A stretch of DNA of 9,714 bases from JBBPYA01 sp038200385 (GCA_038200385.1 JBBPYA010000221.1:1-9714), one strand, 5' to 3'; counted from the first letter of the stretch, positions 1 to 6,950 are shown. Notes: generated by a model not told the origin, from the sequence alone. Program-made: numbers and translations.

Positions 1-551
1 ACGTCGGTCTCGGTGACACGCCAACCGGCGTCGGCGGCTGCGGTGACCATCTCCAGCGGATACCCGAAACGCCGGTCGGTCAGCGCCAGCCCGATCAGGG
101 CCTCCCGGCGTACCGCGCGCATCGGCCCGAGGTCGCGCAGCGACAATCCGGTCCGGCGCCGCAGCCGGTGGCTGAGGACGGCATTGGCGGCGCGCGCGTG
201 CAGGGGCCAAGCGGCCCGGCCGATCGGCCGGCGGCGACCCAGGACCAGGTCGGCCGTCCCGGCCGTGACCGGGTCGGCGACCCGGGGCAGCTGGCGTGGA
301 TCCATGGAGGCGTCGGCGTCCATGAAGCAGACCACCGGTTGGGTGGCCGCCAACAGCCCGGCGTGCGCCGCGGCACCGAAACCGCGTTGCGGGACGCTCA
401 CGACAACCGCCCCGAGGTCCCGGGCGATCCGGTCGGAGCCGTCGGAGCTCCCGTTGTCAGCCACGATGGCGGTGTAGCCCTCCGGTAATCGGGACAGCAC
501 CCACGGCAACGCCTGTGCCTCATCAAGGCATGGTAGGACCACGTCGGGCAT
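1..551 (-). CDS. Family 2 glycosyltransferase (dolichol-phosphate-sugar synthase-like), 3' end cut by window
   Basis: The reverse strand is open from an ATG at 551 to the window edge, giving 183 residues with the C-terminus missing. The start of a GT-A fold is clear: the N-terminal strand VVLPCLDEAQALPWVL (residues 4-19), the nucleotide-binding VADNGSSDGS (30-39), and a metal-binding DxD at D78-A-D80 in CFMDADASMDP. GFGAAAHAGL and ADLVLGRRR follow, as in polyprenyl-phosphate sugar synthases. The family moves a sugar from an NDP donor to a lipid or other acceptor at the cytoplasmic face of the membrane. Donor and acceptor cannot be read from the sequence. The gene is divergent from a GT-C-like membrane protein, which fits a lipid-linked sugar donor role (inference). 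A TAAAGT -10 six bases before the ATG and the lack of a Shine-Dalgarno sequence suggest a leaderless mRNA. Confidence 0.88.
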   Translation of the reverse strand, partial: MPDVVLPCLDEAQALPWVLSRLPEGYTAIVADNGSSDGSDRIARDLGAVVVSVPQRGFGAAAHAGLLAATQPVVCFMDADASMDPRQLPRVADPVTAGTADLVLGRRRPIGRAAWPLHARAANAVLSHRLRRRTGLSLRDLGPMRAVRREALIGLALTDRRFGYPLEMVTAAADAGWRVTETD

Positions 552-557
552 GAGCCG

Positions 558-587
558 ACTTTACGGACACCGGACACGCGGTGTCGG
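558..587 (-). promoter_or_regulatory. Candidate leaderless promoter of the glycosyltransferase gene
   Basis: On the minus strand, TAAAGT (563 down to 558) matches the actinobacterial TAnnnT -10 and lies 6 bases before the ATG at 551, so transcription would begin at or next to the start codon. A weak -35, CCGACA (587-582), sits 18 bases upstream. The spacer holds the short inverted repeat GACAC-GCG-GTGTC (573-585) and a second GGACAC at 565-570, which could be an operator. Motif match only. Confidence 0.45.
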
Positions 588-640
588 AAAAGCTGCTTAC
601 GGACTGCCACCGTCGCAGCTCAGCGGGGCGAAAGCGGGCT

Positions 641-646
641 TAGAGT
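641..646 (+). promoter_or_regulatory. Candidate -10 of the membrane protein/two-component operon (leaderless)
   Basis: TAGAGT fits the TAnnnT actinobacterial -10 and lies 7 bases before the GTG at 654. No Shine-Dalgarno sequence precedes that GTG, so a leaderless transcript is the simplest reading. No good -35 is seen at the usual spacing. Motif match only. Confidence 0.4.
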
Positions 647-653
647 CGCACCC

Positions 654-1979
654 GTGGTGACGGTGACCGATCGGCGCGAACGGGCGCCCCTGGTCGCGGT
701 GGGCATCGGCGCGGTCCTCGTCGTGGCCTCCATCGGCTATGGGCTGGTGCTGCGGGCGCAGTCGGTCCGGCTGTACCTCGGCGGCCCGCTGCTGGCCGGC
801 TCGTGGCAGCCCCGGATCGGTGCCGCGGTCGTGCTGCCGGTGACGGTGGCGGTCCTGGTCGTCCTGGCCTCCGGTACGGCGCTGCAGCGGATGTCCTGGA
901 CGCGGCTGGTGCCCGCGGCGGTCCTGGCCGCCGCCGCGTGGGCGGTGTCGCTGGCGCTGGTCGACGGCGCGTCCGGCCTCACCGGCGGGCTGGAGAGCCG
1001 GCACGACTACCTCGCCAATGTCGACCGGGTACACGGCTGGGGTGAGTTCCTGTCCGGCTTCGTGGCCCACGTCCCACTGAGTTCCGTCCAGCCCTGGACG
1101 ACCCACGTCGGTGGCCATCCACCCGGTGCGTTGCTGAGCTTCGTCGCCCTGGACCAGATCGGCCTGGGCGGCCCGGGCTGGGCTGCCACACTCTGTATCG
1201 GTGTCGGAGCCAGCGCGGTCGCCGCCGTGCTGATCGCCACCCGGTCGGTGGCCGGGGAGTTCGTGGCGCGGACGGCTGCGCCGTTCCTCGTTCTCACGCC
1301 CGCGGCGATCTGGCTGGCCACCTCGGCCGACGCGTACTTCCTCGGGGTGAGCGCGTGGGGCGTGGCGAGTCTGGCCGTCGCAGCTGCCGGCCCTCCCGGC
1401 CGTCGCGCTGACGCGTTCGCCGCCGCGGGCGGTTTGCTCCTCGGATTCACCTTGTTCCTGTCCTACGGGCTGGTGCTGCTGGCGCCGGTGGCGCTGGCCG
1501 TGGTCGCGGTCCGGCGGCAGTGGCGGGTGCTGCTGATCGGCGCGCTGGCGGTGGCGGTGGTGTTCGCGCTGTTCGCCGCGGCGGGATTCTGGTGGTTCGC
1601 GGGGCTGTCCGCGGGTGCCCAGCGGGTCAACGCGGGCGCGGCGGCGATCTCCCGTCCCACCGAGTTCTTCCTCATCGCCAACCTGGCCGCGGCGGCGATC
1701 GCGATCGGCCCGGCCGGCGTCGGGGCGATCGGGCGTCTTGCCACCCGGGCGGGAGGGCGTACGGTCGGCGCCGTGCTGCCGCTCGCCGCGCTGGCCGGAG
1801 TGCTCGTCGCCGACGTGTCGCTGCTGAGCAAGGGCGAGGTGGAGCGGATCTACCTGCCGTTCTTCGCCTGGATCCTCACCGCCACGGCGCTGCTGCAGCC
1901 CCGCTGGCGGGTTCGCTGGCTGGCCGCGCAGGCCGCCACCGCGTTGGCGGTCCAACTTCTGGTGCGGACCTCGTGGTGA
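654..1979 (+). CDS. Polytopic integral membrane protein, GT-C glycosyltransferase-like
   Basis: This 441-residue protein is very hydrophobic, with about 11-12 membrane segments (roughly 12-33, 57-77, 83-104, 176-195, 206-222, 225-245, 253-285, 290-315, 340-362, 370-392, 400-436). A long polar loop (about 105-170) follows the third segment. It carries an acidic/His stretch, ESRHDY (114-119), and the motif THVGGHPPG (150-158). Large first loops with acidic residues and HPPG-type motifs occur in GT-C transferases, which use lipid-phosphate sugars on the outer membrane face. A second landmark is KGEVERIYLPF (393-403) before the last segments. No enzymatic activity is proven by sequence, and the exact family is not certain. 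The stop overlaps the response regulator start by 4 bases, so the three plus-strand genes are probably co-transcribed. The GTG at 654 is chosen because a candidate -10 sits just before it and the reading frame makes a plausible cytoplasmic N-terminus. Confidence 0.75.
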   Translation: MVTVTDRRERAPLVAVGIGAVLVVASIGYGLVLRAQSVRLYLGGPLLAGSWQPRIGAAVVLPVTVAVLVVLASGTALQRMSWTRLVPAAVLAAAAWAVSLALVDGASGLTGGLESRHDYLANVDRVHGWGEFLSGFVAHVPLSSVQPWTTHVGGHPPGALLSFVALDQIGLGGPGWAATLCIGVGASAVAAVLIATRSVAGEFVARTAAPFLVLTPAAIWLATSADAYFLGVSAWGVASLAVAAAGPPGRRADAFAAAGGLLLGFTLFLSYGLVLLAPVALAVVAVRRQWRVLLIGALAVAVVFALFAAAGFWWFAGLSAGAQRVNAGAAAISRPTEFFLIANLAAAAIAIGPAGVGAIGRLATRAGGRTVGAVLPLAALAGVLVADVSLLSKGEVERIYLPFFAWILTATALLQPRWRVRWLAAQAATALAVQLLVRTSW

Positions 1980-2701
1980 GCGAGCGCACCCAGGTGGTAC
2001 CCACGGAGACCGGCGAGCGGTCCAGCCCGCGGATCCTCGTCGTGGACGACGACGCGACCGTCAGCGACGTCGTACGCCGCTACTTCGAGCGGGCCGGGAT
2101 GGCCGTCCAGGTCGCGGCCGACGGGCGGCAGGCGCTGGACCTCGCCGCCCGCTGGCTCCCCGACCTGGTGGTCTTGGACCTGATGCTGCCGGGGATGAGC
2201 GGCCTGGATGTCTGCAGCGGGCTGCGGCTGACCCGGGATGTGCCGGTCATCATGCTGACCGCGCTGGGCGAGGAGGCGGACCGCGTCCTGGGCCTGGAAC
2301 GCGGCGCCGACGACTACCTGACCAAGCCGTTCAGCCCCCGCGAGCTGGTGTTGCGGGTGCAGTCGATCCTGCGCCGCGTGGCGGGCCCGGAAACCGGCGG
2401 GGTGCTCACCGACGGGGACCTCGTCGTGGACCTCACCGGGCGGCAGGCGACCTGCGCCGGCGTACCCCTGCAGCTGACCGTCCGCGAGTTCGAGCTGCTC
2501 GCCTTTTTCCTGCGCCACCCCAGGCAGGCGTTCGGCCGGGACCAGTTGCTCCAGCAGGTGTGGGGCTGGTCCTTTGGGGACAGCGCGACGGTGACGGTGC
2601 ACGTCCGCCGGCTGCGGGAGAAGGTCGAGCGCGACCCCGCCCGGCCCGAGAAGATCGTGACGGTGTGGGGCGTGGGCTACCGCTACGAACCGGCCCTCTG
2701 A
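1976..2701 (+). CDS. OmpR/PhoB-family response regulator
   Basis: The product is a 241-residue DNA-binding response regulator of standard length. The receiver domain (about 19-131) has the acidic pocket D24-D25-D26, the phosphoacceptor D68 in VVLDLMLPG, T95 in IMLTALG and K117 in YLTKPF, so all switch residues are intact. The C-terminal winged helix (about 144-238) has LTVREFELLAFFLRHP, the recognition-helix region VTVHVRRLREKVE, and the closing WGVGYRYEP. It should be phosphorylated by the kinase encoded next and bind direct-repeat promoter sites; its targets are unknown. I chose the GTG at 1976, which overlaps the upstream stop as GTGA. GTG codons at 1973 and 1994 are in-frame alternatives, and none has a strong Shine-Dalgarno sequence, which suggests translational coupling. 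The reading frame is open much further upstream, but that part is a shadow of the membrane protein gene. Confidence 0.95.
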   Translation: MSERTQVVPTETGERSSPRILVVDDDATVSDVVRRYFERAGMAVQVAADGRQALDLAARWLPDLVVLDLMLPGMSGLDVCSGLRLTRDVPVIMLTALGEEADRVLGLERGADDYLTKPFSPRELVLRVQSILRRVAGPETGGVLTDGDLVVDLTGRQATCAGVPLQLTVREFELLAFFLRHPRQAFGRDQLLQQVWGWSFGDSATVTVHVRRLREKVERDPARPEKIVTVWGVGYRYEPAL

Positions 2702-3726
2702 TGATCCCCGACATCCTCTGGACCGGGGGCATCGCGCTGGCCTGCGGTGTCGTCGTGGCCGGGCTCGGGGTGCTGCTGCTGGCCCGCCTGCGGCACCGCT
2801 CGGTCTCGGCCAGCGTGTCGGCGCTGGTCGTTGTCTCGGTTGGCGCGGTGATCGTCAGCCTGATCGTCGCCCAGCAAGCCATGATCATCTCCACTGCCGA
2901 TGCGCCACGCCTGATCGTGATCGTGCTGGTGGACGGGCTGGTCAGCCTGATTTGTGCGCTCTGGCTCGGTCGCCGGCTGGCCGCGGAGAGCATGTGGGCA
3001 GACGAGGTACGCCAGCACGAGCGGCAACTGGAGGCCTCCCGCCGCGAGGTGGTGGCCTGGATCAGCCACGACCTGCGCACCCCGCTGGCCGGGATGCGCG
3101 CGATGACCGAGGCACTGGAGGACGGGGTCGTCAGCGATCCGGCGACGGTGCACGAGTACCACCGCCGGATGCGGGGCGAGACCGACCGGATGACCCGGCT
3201 GGTCGAGGACCTGTTCCAGCTGTCGCGCATCAACTCCGCTGCGCTGAGCCTGCTGTTCGAGCCGGTCTCGCTGTCCGACATCGTCTCCGACGCGGTGTCC
3301 GCGGCGACTCCCCTGGCCAGCGCCCGGGGCGTCGGACTGACCGCCGACGCGGCCGCGCTGCCGGAGGTGCTGGGCAGCGAGTTCGAACTCAACCGGGTGG
3401 TCCGCAACCTGCTGGACAACGCCATCCGGCACTCCCCGGAGCGCGGCACGGTCACCGTGCGGGCCGGTAGCAATCAGGGCCAGGTCTGGTTGTCGGTCTC
3501 CGACGCCTGCGGCGGCATCCCGGCCGAAGATCTGGACCGCGTCTTCGACGTGGCGTTTCGCGGCGAGCCGGCCCGGACCCCGGCCACCGATGATCGGGTC
3601 ACCGGCGGCGGCGGGCTCGGGTTGGCGATCGCCCGCGGTTTCGTGGAGGCGCACCACGGGCAGATCGAGGTGGGCAACGAAGGGCCCGGCTGCCGGTTCC
3701 TGGTCCGGCTCCCCGCGCTGGTCTGA
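2701..3726 (+). CDS. Membrane-embedded sensor histidine kinase, partner of the upstream response regulator
   Basis: The product is a 341-residue sensor kinase. Three hydrophobic segments (about 5-29, 37-61, 70-90) are joined by very short loops, so there is no room for an extracytoplasmic sensor domain. No clear HAMP domain is seen; a short charged linker (91-117) leads to the dimerisation/phosphoacceptor helix with H123 in ISHDLRTP. The ATPase domain has the N box NLLDNAIRHS (N240), the G1 box DACGGIPAED (D268), RVFDVAFRG as the F box, and the G2 box GGGGLGLAIARG (302-313). All catalytic motifs are present. The small sensor part suggests detection within or at the membrane (inference). The ATG overlaps the regulator stop by one base (TGATG), supporting co-translation. 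The stop is followed at once by a GC-rich hairpin that faces the convergent epimerase gene. Confidence 0.94.
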   Translation: MIPDILWTGGIALACGVVVAGLGVLLLARLRHRSVSASVSALVVVSVGAVIVSLIVAQQAMIISTADAPRLIVIVLVDGLVSLICALWLGRRLAAESMWADEVRQHERQLEASRREVVAWISHDLRTPLAGMRAMTEALEDGVVSDPATVHEYHRRMRGETDRMTRLVEDLFQLSRINSAALSLLFEPVSLSDIVSDAVSAATPLASARGVGLTADAAALPEVLGSEFELNRVVRNLLDNAIRHSPERGTVTVRAGSNQGQVWLSVSDACGGIPAEDLDRVFDVAFRGEPARTPATDDRVTGGGGLGLAIARGFVEAHHGQIEVGNEGPGCRFLVRLPALV

Positions 3727-3728
3727 GC

Positions 3729-3745
3729 CCGCCGGCCCCCGGCGG
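3729..3745. terminator. GC-rich hairpin between convergent genes
   Basis: CCGCCGG (3729-3735) and CCGGCGG (3739-3745) form a 7-bp stem with a 3-base loop in the 24 bases between the stops of the kinase and epimerase genes. There is no T-run on either side, as is common in high-GC actinobacteria. Position and symmetry suggest a bidirectional terminator. Confidence 0.5.
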
Positions 3746-3750
3746 CCGGG

Positions 3751-4806
3751 TCAGCCGCGCAGCGGGGCGGTGGCGAATTCGCGCATCCCGTCGTCGAAGG
3801 GCACCGTCGCAGTGAAGCCCAACTCCGCGGAAGCCCGCTCCGCGCTGGCCACGATGTGCCGGACGTCGCCGAGCCGGTACTGCCCGGTGACCTCCGGGGA
3901 CGGACCGCCGTACGCCACGGCCAGCGCACCGGCCATCTCCCCGACGGTGTGCGGTGTACCGGAGGCGATGTTGAAAGCCCGGGCCTGACCCGGCGGCACG
4001 TCGTGGCGCAGCGCGGCCAGGTTCGCCGCGGCGACGTCCCGCACGTGCACGAAGTCGCGGCGCTGCCCGCCGTCCTCGAACACCCGCGGCGGCTGCCCGG
4101 CCTCCAGCGCCGAGCGGAAGATCGACGCGACGCCGGCGTACGGCGTGTCCCTGGGCATCCGCGGGCCGTAGACGTTGTGGTACCGCAGCGCCACGGCAGT
4201 CCCGCCGGTGCTGCGGGCCCAGGCCGCGGCCAGGTGCTCCTGGGCGAGTTTGGTGGCTGCATAGGTGTTGCGCGGATCGGCCGGCGCGTCCTCGGGGACG
4301 GCCCCCGGCTCCAGCGCCTCGGCACACTGCGGGCAGCGCGGCTCGAATCGACCGGCGTCCAGGTCGGCCGCGGCGCGGGCACTCGGGCGCACGATGCCGT
4401 GCTCGGGGCAGGTGTAGCGACCCTCGCCGTAGATCACCATCGAACTGGCGAGCACCAGCCGTCCGATGCCCGTCCGGTCCATCGCCGCCAGCAGCACGGC
4501 GGTGCCCAAGTCGTTGATGCCGGCGTACTCGGGCATGTCCTGTACGTCCAGGCCGAGGCCGACCATCGCGGCCTGGTGGCAGACGGCCTCCGTTTCCGAC
4601 AGCGCCTGGTCCACGGCGGCCGGGTCCCGGACGTCGCCCACGATCACGTCGACGCCGACGGGGTGCTCCGGGCGGCCGGCCGGGTAGGACGGATGGACGG
4701 CGGGAAGCAACGCGTCCAACGCCCGCACCTCGTGCCCGGCCGAGAGCAGTTCCTCCGCGATGTGCGAGCCGATGAAGCCGGCGCCGCCGGTGACGAGCAC
4801 GCGCAT
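3751..4806 (-). CDS. NAD-dependent sugar epimerase/dehydratase (SDR), dTDP-L-rhamnose 4-epimerase-like
   Basis: This is an extended short-chain dehydrogenase of 351 residues. The N-terminal Rossmann motif TGGAGFIGSH (6-15) binds NAD(H). Catalytic residues are the SSM serines (S121, S122) and Y182-xxx-K186 in YAATK. YHNVYGPRMPRDTP and RRDFVHVRDVA are typical of nucleotide-sugar epimerases. Between SSMVIYGEGRY and the catalytic Tyr lies an insert with C133-P-E-H136 and C158-P-Q-C161, the cysteine-bearing insert I associate with bacterial dTDP-L-rhamnose 4-epimerases and their actinobacterial relatives; it could hold a zinc ion. The likely reaction is C4 epimerisation of a nucleotide sugar, but the substrate is inferred. 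The ATG at 4806 gives the canonical MRVLVTGGAGFIG start. The gene begins 11 bases after the upstream acetyltransferase stop, so the two probably form an operon. It converges on the two-component operon. Confidence 0.9.
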   Translation of the reverse strand: MRVLVTGGAGFIGSHIAEELLSAGHEVRALDALLPAVHPSYPAGRPEHPVGVDVIVGDVRDPAAVDQALSETEAVCHQAAMVGLGLDVQDMPEYAGINDLGTAVLLAAMDRTGIGRLVLASSMVIYGEGRYTCPEHGIVRPSARAAADLDAGRFEPRCPQCAEALEPGAVPEDAPADPRNTYAATKLAQEHLAAAWARSTGGTAVALRYHNVYGPRMPRDTPYAGVASIFRSALEAGQPPRVFEDGGQRRDFVHVRDVAAANLAALRHDVPPGQARAFNIASGTPHTVGEMAGALAVAYGGPSPEVTGQYRLGDVRHIVASAERASAELGFTATVPFDDGMREFATAPLRG

Positions 4807-4817
4807 GGCCGGGAACC

Positions 4818-5525
4818 CTAGTCCGGCGGCGGCCGGGGCCAGAACACCGCCTGCCGCCCGCGCTCCTCGAAACCCAGTACCGCCGCAAGGCGGCGCGAGG
4901 CCGTCAGGTCGGTTCGGGTGCGCCACTGCGGGATGAGGCCCTGCTCTACTGCGTCGGCCACCGCCGCACCGGCGACCCGGCGGCCGTGCCCCTCCCGCCG
5001 GTACGGCCGATCCGTAAGCACGCCGAGGTGGGCGAGGCTGTCGGCCCAGACCTGGAAACCTGCCGCTGCGACGATCAGGCCGCCCTGGGCGAGCACCCGC
5101 ACCGGCGAGGACCACGCGCCGATGTCGCTCTCGGCGGCTTCTTCAGGACCGCAGCGCTCGGCCAGGGCGAGCAGGCCGGGGTCGTCGCCGTCGACGGTGA
5201 TGAGGCCGCCTGGATCCTGCGGGGTGACGCGCTCGCCGTCGAGGTAGCCGAGGACGGCCGGTCCGAGGGTGCGTTCGATGGGACCGACCAGGCGGGCCAT
5301 GGTGGTCTCCTCGGCCAGCGTCTCCGGCGGCTGATGGTTCTCCAGCGCGGCCCGGACGCTCTGCGGAGGCGCGCAGAAGACCGACACCAGAACCCGGTCG
5401 AACAGCACCACCACGCTGACCGAGTCGTCGTGACCCTCGGTCCGGACCCGCACTGTGGTCCCGGGCTCGCGGAAGGCGTCGGCGTCGTCCAGCTGGGCCC
5501 GCCACGCCTCGAACACCGTCTCCAT
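4818..5525 (-). CDS. GNAT-family N-acetyltransferase
   Basis: The product is 235 residues. The C-terminal half (about 115-235) is a GNAT fold. YRREGHGRR supplies the acetyl-CoA pyrophosphate loop (R176-xx-G179-H-G181), preceded by the strand HLGVLTD and followed by TRTDLTASRRLAAVLGFEERG, the usual last helix and strand. The N-terminal half (VFEAWRAQLDDADAF, then a beta-rich stretch and the helical PPQSVRAALEN) is not a domain I recognise and may bind the acceptor. The substrate is unknown. The ATG at 5525 is preferred because GAGGA lies 7 bases upstream. A longer form from 5573 would overlap the start of the divergent tag gene and has less support. It is probably the first gene of an operon with the epimerase, so a sugar- or envelope-related acceptor is possible but unproven. 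Confidence 0.82.
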   Translation of the reverse strand: METVFEAWRAQLDDADAFREPGTTVRVRTEGHDDSVSVVVLFDRVLVSVFCAPPQSVRAALENHQPPETLAEETTMARLVGPIERTLGPAVLGYLDGERVTPQDPGGLITVDGDDPGLLALAERCGPEEAAESDIGAWSSPVRVLAQGGLIVAAAGFQVWADSLAHLGVLTDRPYRREGHGRRVAGAAVADAVEQGLIPQWRTRTDLTASRRLAAVLGFEERGRQAVFWPRPPPD

Positions 5526-5532
5526 GGGGTCA

Positions 5533-5537
5533 TCCTC
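5533..5537 (-). promoter_or_regulatory. Ribosome binding site that sets the acetyltransferase start
   Basis: GAGGA on the minus strand lies 7 bases before the ATG at 5525. The alternative upstream ATG at 5573 would start inside the divergent gene's own start codon, so this site favours the shorter protein. Confidence 0.6.
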
Positions 5538-5558
5538 GTTGATCCGCGGGCCCGGTGT

Positions 5559-5565
5559 AGGAAGG
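5559..5565 (+). promoter_or_regulatory. Ribosome binding site of tag
   Basis: AGGAAGG sits 6 bases before the ATG at 5572 and fixes that start over upstream in-frame codons. The start also gives the conserved Tag N-terminus with its zinc-ligand Cys at residue 4. Confidence 0.75.
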
Positions 5566-5571
5566 TGCGCC

Positions 5572-6114
5572 ATGCAGCGCTGCGCATGGGCCGGCAGTGC
5601 CCCGGAGTACCTCGCCTACCACGACGACGAGTGGGGCGTGCCGCTGCACGGGGACGCTGCGATGTTCGAGCGGCTGGCCTTGGAGGCATTCCAGGCGGGT
5701 TTGTCCTGGATCACGATCCTGCGTAAGCGGGAGAACTTCCGGACGGCCTTCGACGGCTTCCACATCCCCGCTGTCGCGGGCTACGACGAGGCCGACGTGC
5801 GGCGGCTGATGGGTGACGCGGGGATCGTCCGCAACGCCGCCAAGATCGCCGCCACGATCTCCAATGCCCGGGTAGCACTGGAGGTCCCTGAGGGACTCGA
5901 CGAGCTGTTGTGGTCCTTCGCCGAGCCGGACGCCCCTCGGCCTCGGCCGGCGACGATGGCCGACGTACCGGCGACGAGCCCGGCCTCGGCGGCCATGGCG
6001 AAGGAACTCAAGCGGCGCGGATTCCGGTTCGTCGGCCCGACCACGGCGTACGCCCTGATGCAGGCGACCGGGATGGTCGACGACCACCTCGTCACCTGCT
6101 GGCGGGCCGGCTGA
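5572..6114 (+). CDS. tag: DNA-3-methyladenine glycosylase I
   Basis: This 180-residue enzyme removes 3-methyladenine from alkylated DNA and starts base excision repair in the cytoplasm. The numbering matches the E. coli Tag family closely. The zinc ligands are C4 and H17 at the N-terminus and H172 and C176 at the C-terminus (DDHLVTCW). The base-recognition and catalytic positions Y16, E38 and W46 are all present (AYHDDEWG and EAFQAGLSWITIL). RNAAKIAATISNA is the helical substrate-binding stretch, and RGFRFVGPTTAYALMQATG precedes the last zinc ligands. Length is normal and no key residue is missing. The gene is divergent from the acetyltransferase, with 46 bases between starts. It converges on the enoyl-CoA hydratase with three bases between stop codons and no room for a terminator, so read-through antisense transcripts are possible. 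Mycobacterium tuberculosis has tagA beside a DUF3117 gene, as nearly occurs here. Confidence 0.96.
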   Translation: MQRCAWAGSAPEYLAYHDDEWGVPLHGDAAMFERLALEAFQAGLSWITILRKRENFRTAFDGFHIPAVAGYDEADVRRLMGDAGIVRNAAKIAATISNARVALEVPEGLDELLWSFAEPDAPRPRPATMADVPATSPASAAMAKELKRRGFRFVGPTTAYALMQATGMVDDHLVTCWRAG

Positions 6115-6117
6115 GGC

Positions 6118-6915
6118 TCAGCGCCCCTCGAACGTCGCCTGCTCCTTGGCCACGAAGGCGTTGACGGCGGCCCGGTGGTCCGCGGTCTGCCCGGTGCTGG
6201 CCATGTGCTCGGCCTCGTTGGCCAGGGCACCGGCCAGGTCGGTGCTCGCGCTGAACGCCAGCGCCGACTTGATCGCGGCGTAGGCCAGCGTCGGTCCCGC
6301 CGCCAGGCTGGCCGCGAGGTCCGCGGCGCGCCCGGCCAGCTCGTCGTCGGGGACGACCTCGGTGACCATCCCCAGCGCCAGCGCGGTCTCGGCGTCCACC
6401 GGCTGGGCCAGCAGCATCAGTTCGGTGGCCTTGGCGTGCCCGATCAGCCGGGGCAACGTCCAGGTGGCCCCGCTGTCGACGGACAGGCCGATCTTCGCGA
6501 AGGCCATCAGGAAGCGCGCGCCGGCGCCGGCCAGCCGAAGATCCGCGGCGTAGGCGAACGACGCGCCGGCCCCGGCTGCCATCCCGTTCACCGCGGCGAT
6601 CACCGGTTTCGGCATAGTCGCGATCGTGGTCACGATCGGGTTGTAGTGCTCGGAGACGGTGCTCAGGGGGGCCCGGTCGCCGGTGGTGATCAGCGCGACG
6701 TGCTCCTTGAGGTCCTGCCCGACGCAGAATCCGCGGCCCGAACCGGTCAGGACGACCGCGCGGACCCCGGGATCCGCGGCGGCCTTGCGCAGCGCGGACA
6801 GCAACGCCCGCTTGGCGGACAGGTCCAGCGAGTTCATCGACTCCGGACGGTTCAGGGTGATCGTGCAGACCGCCCCGTCCCGGACGGACAGCACGGGATC
6901 GGTCGGCGTACCCAC
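6118..6915 (-). CDS. Enoyl-CoA hydratase/isomerase family protein, PaaG-like
   Basis: This 265-residue crotonase-fold protein acts on an acyl-CoA thioester. The oxyanion-hole segments are GRGFCVGQDL and NGMAAGAGASFAYAADL. The stretch FLMAFAKIGLSVDSGATWTL holds D147 at the place of the catalytic Asp of PaaG-type isomerases, where ordinary hydratases have Glu in this segment. YNPIVTTIATMPKPVIAAVNG also resembles PaaG. PaaG isomerises the ring-epoxide of phenylacetyl-CoA, but many actinobacterial paralogues act in other fatty-acid or aromatic routes. No other paa genes are in the window, so the substrate is open. Two GTG codons compete for the start. 6924 directly abuts AGGAGG with no spacing, while 6915 has a 9-base spacing and gives MGTPTDPVLSV, so 6915 is chosen. 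It is divergent from the DUF3117 gene. Confidence 0.9.
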   Translation of the reverse strand: MGTPTDPVLSVRDGAVCTITLNRPESMNSLDLSAKRALLSALRKAAADPGVRAVVLTGSGRGFCVGQDLKEHVALITTGDRAPLSTVSEHYNPIVTTIATMPKPVIAAVNGMAAGAGASFAYAADLRLAGAGARFLMAFAKIGLSVDSGATWTLPRLIGHAKATELMLLAQPVDAETALALGMVTEVVPDDELAGRAADLAASLAAGPTLAYAAIKSALAFSASTDLAGALANEAEHMASTGQTADHRAAVNAFVAKEQATFEGR

Positions 6916-6924
6916 GTGGCTCAC

Positions 6925-6930
6925 CCTCCT
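6925..6930 (-). promoter_or_regulatory. Ribosome binding site that decides the hydratase start
   Basis: A perfect AGGAGG on the minus strand is followed directly by GTG (6924) and, after 9 bases, by a second in-frame GTG (6915). Ribosomes need a spacer, so the second GTG is the likely start. Confidence 0.65.
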
Positions 6931-6944
6931 CGGCCGGCAACCGC

Positions 6945-6950
6945 ACGCTA
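6945..6950 (-). promoter_or_regulatory. Candidate -10 of the enoyl-CoA hydratase gene
   Basis: TAGCGT on the minus strand matches TAGnnT, a common actinobacterial -10. Transcription would begin near 6938 and give a leader of about 23 bases that contains the AGGAGG site. No good -35 is visible; that region is occupied by the palindrome at 6954-6976. Confidence 0.4.

Noticed and set aside
13..488. Two plus-strand open frames at the window start
   Set aside because: The minus strand here encodes a glycosyltransferase with DxD and nucleotide-binding motifs; the plus frames are its antisense shadow.
597..1955. A long minus-strand open frame (452 codons) opposite the membrane protein
   Set aside because: Its product is a low-complexity run of R, G, Q, D and H with no domain, typical of the antisense of GC-rich coding DNA. 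The plus strand has a coherent membrane protein.
3599..4888. A 429-codon minus-strand open frame overlapping the epimerase in another frame
   Set aside because: The product is Arg/Gly/Pro-rich without motifs, while the 3751-4806 frame carries the full set of SDR motifs.
5526..5571. Promoters in the 46-base gap between the acetyltransferase and tag
   Set aside because: I could not find a convincing -10/-35 pair on either strand. The promoters may lie inside the neighbouring coding regions.
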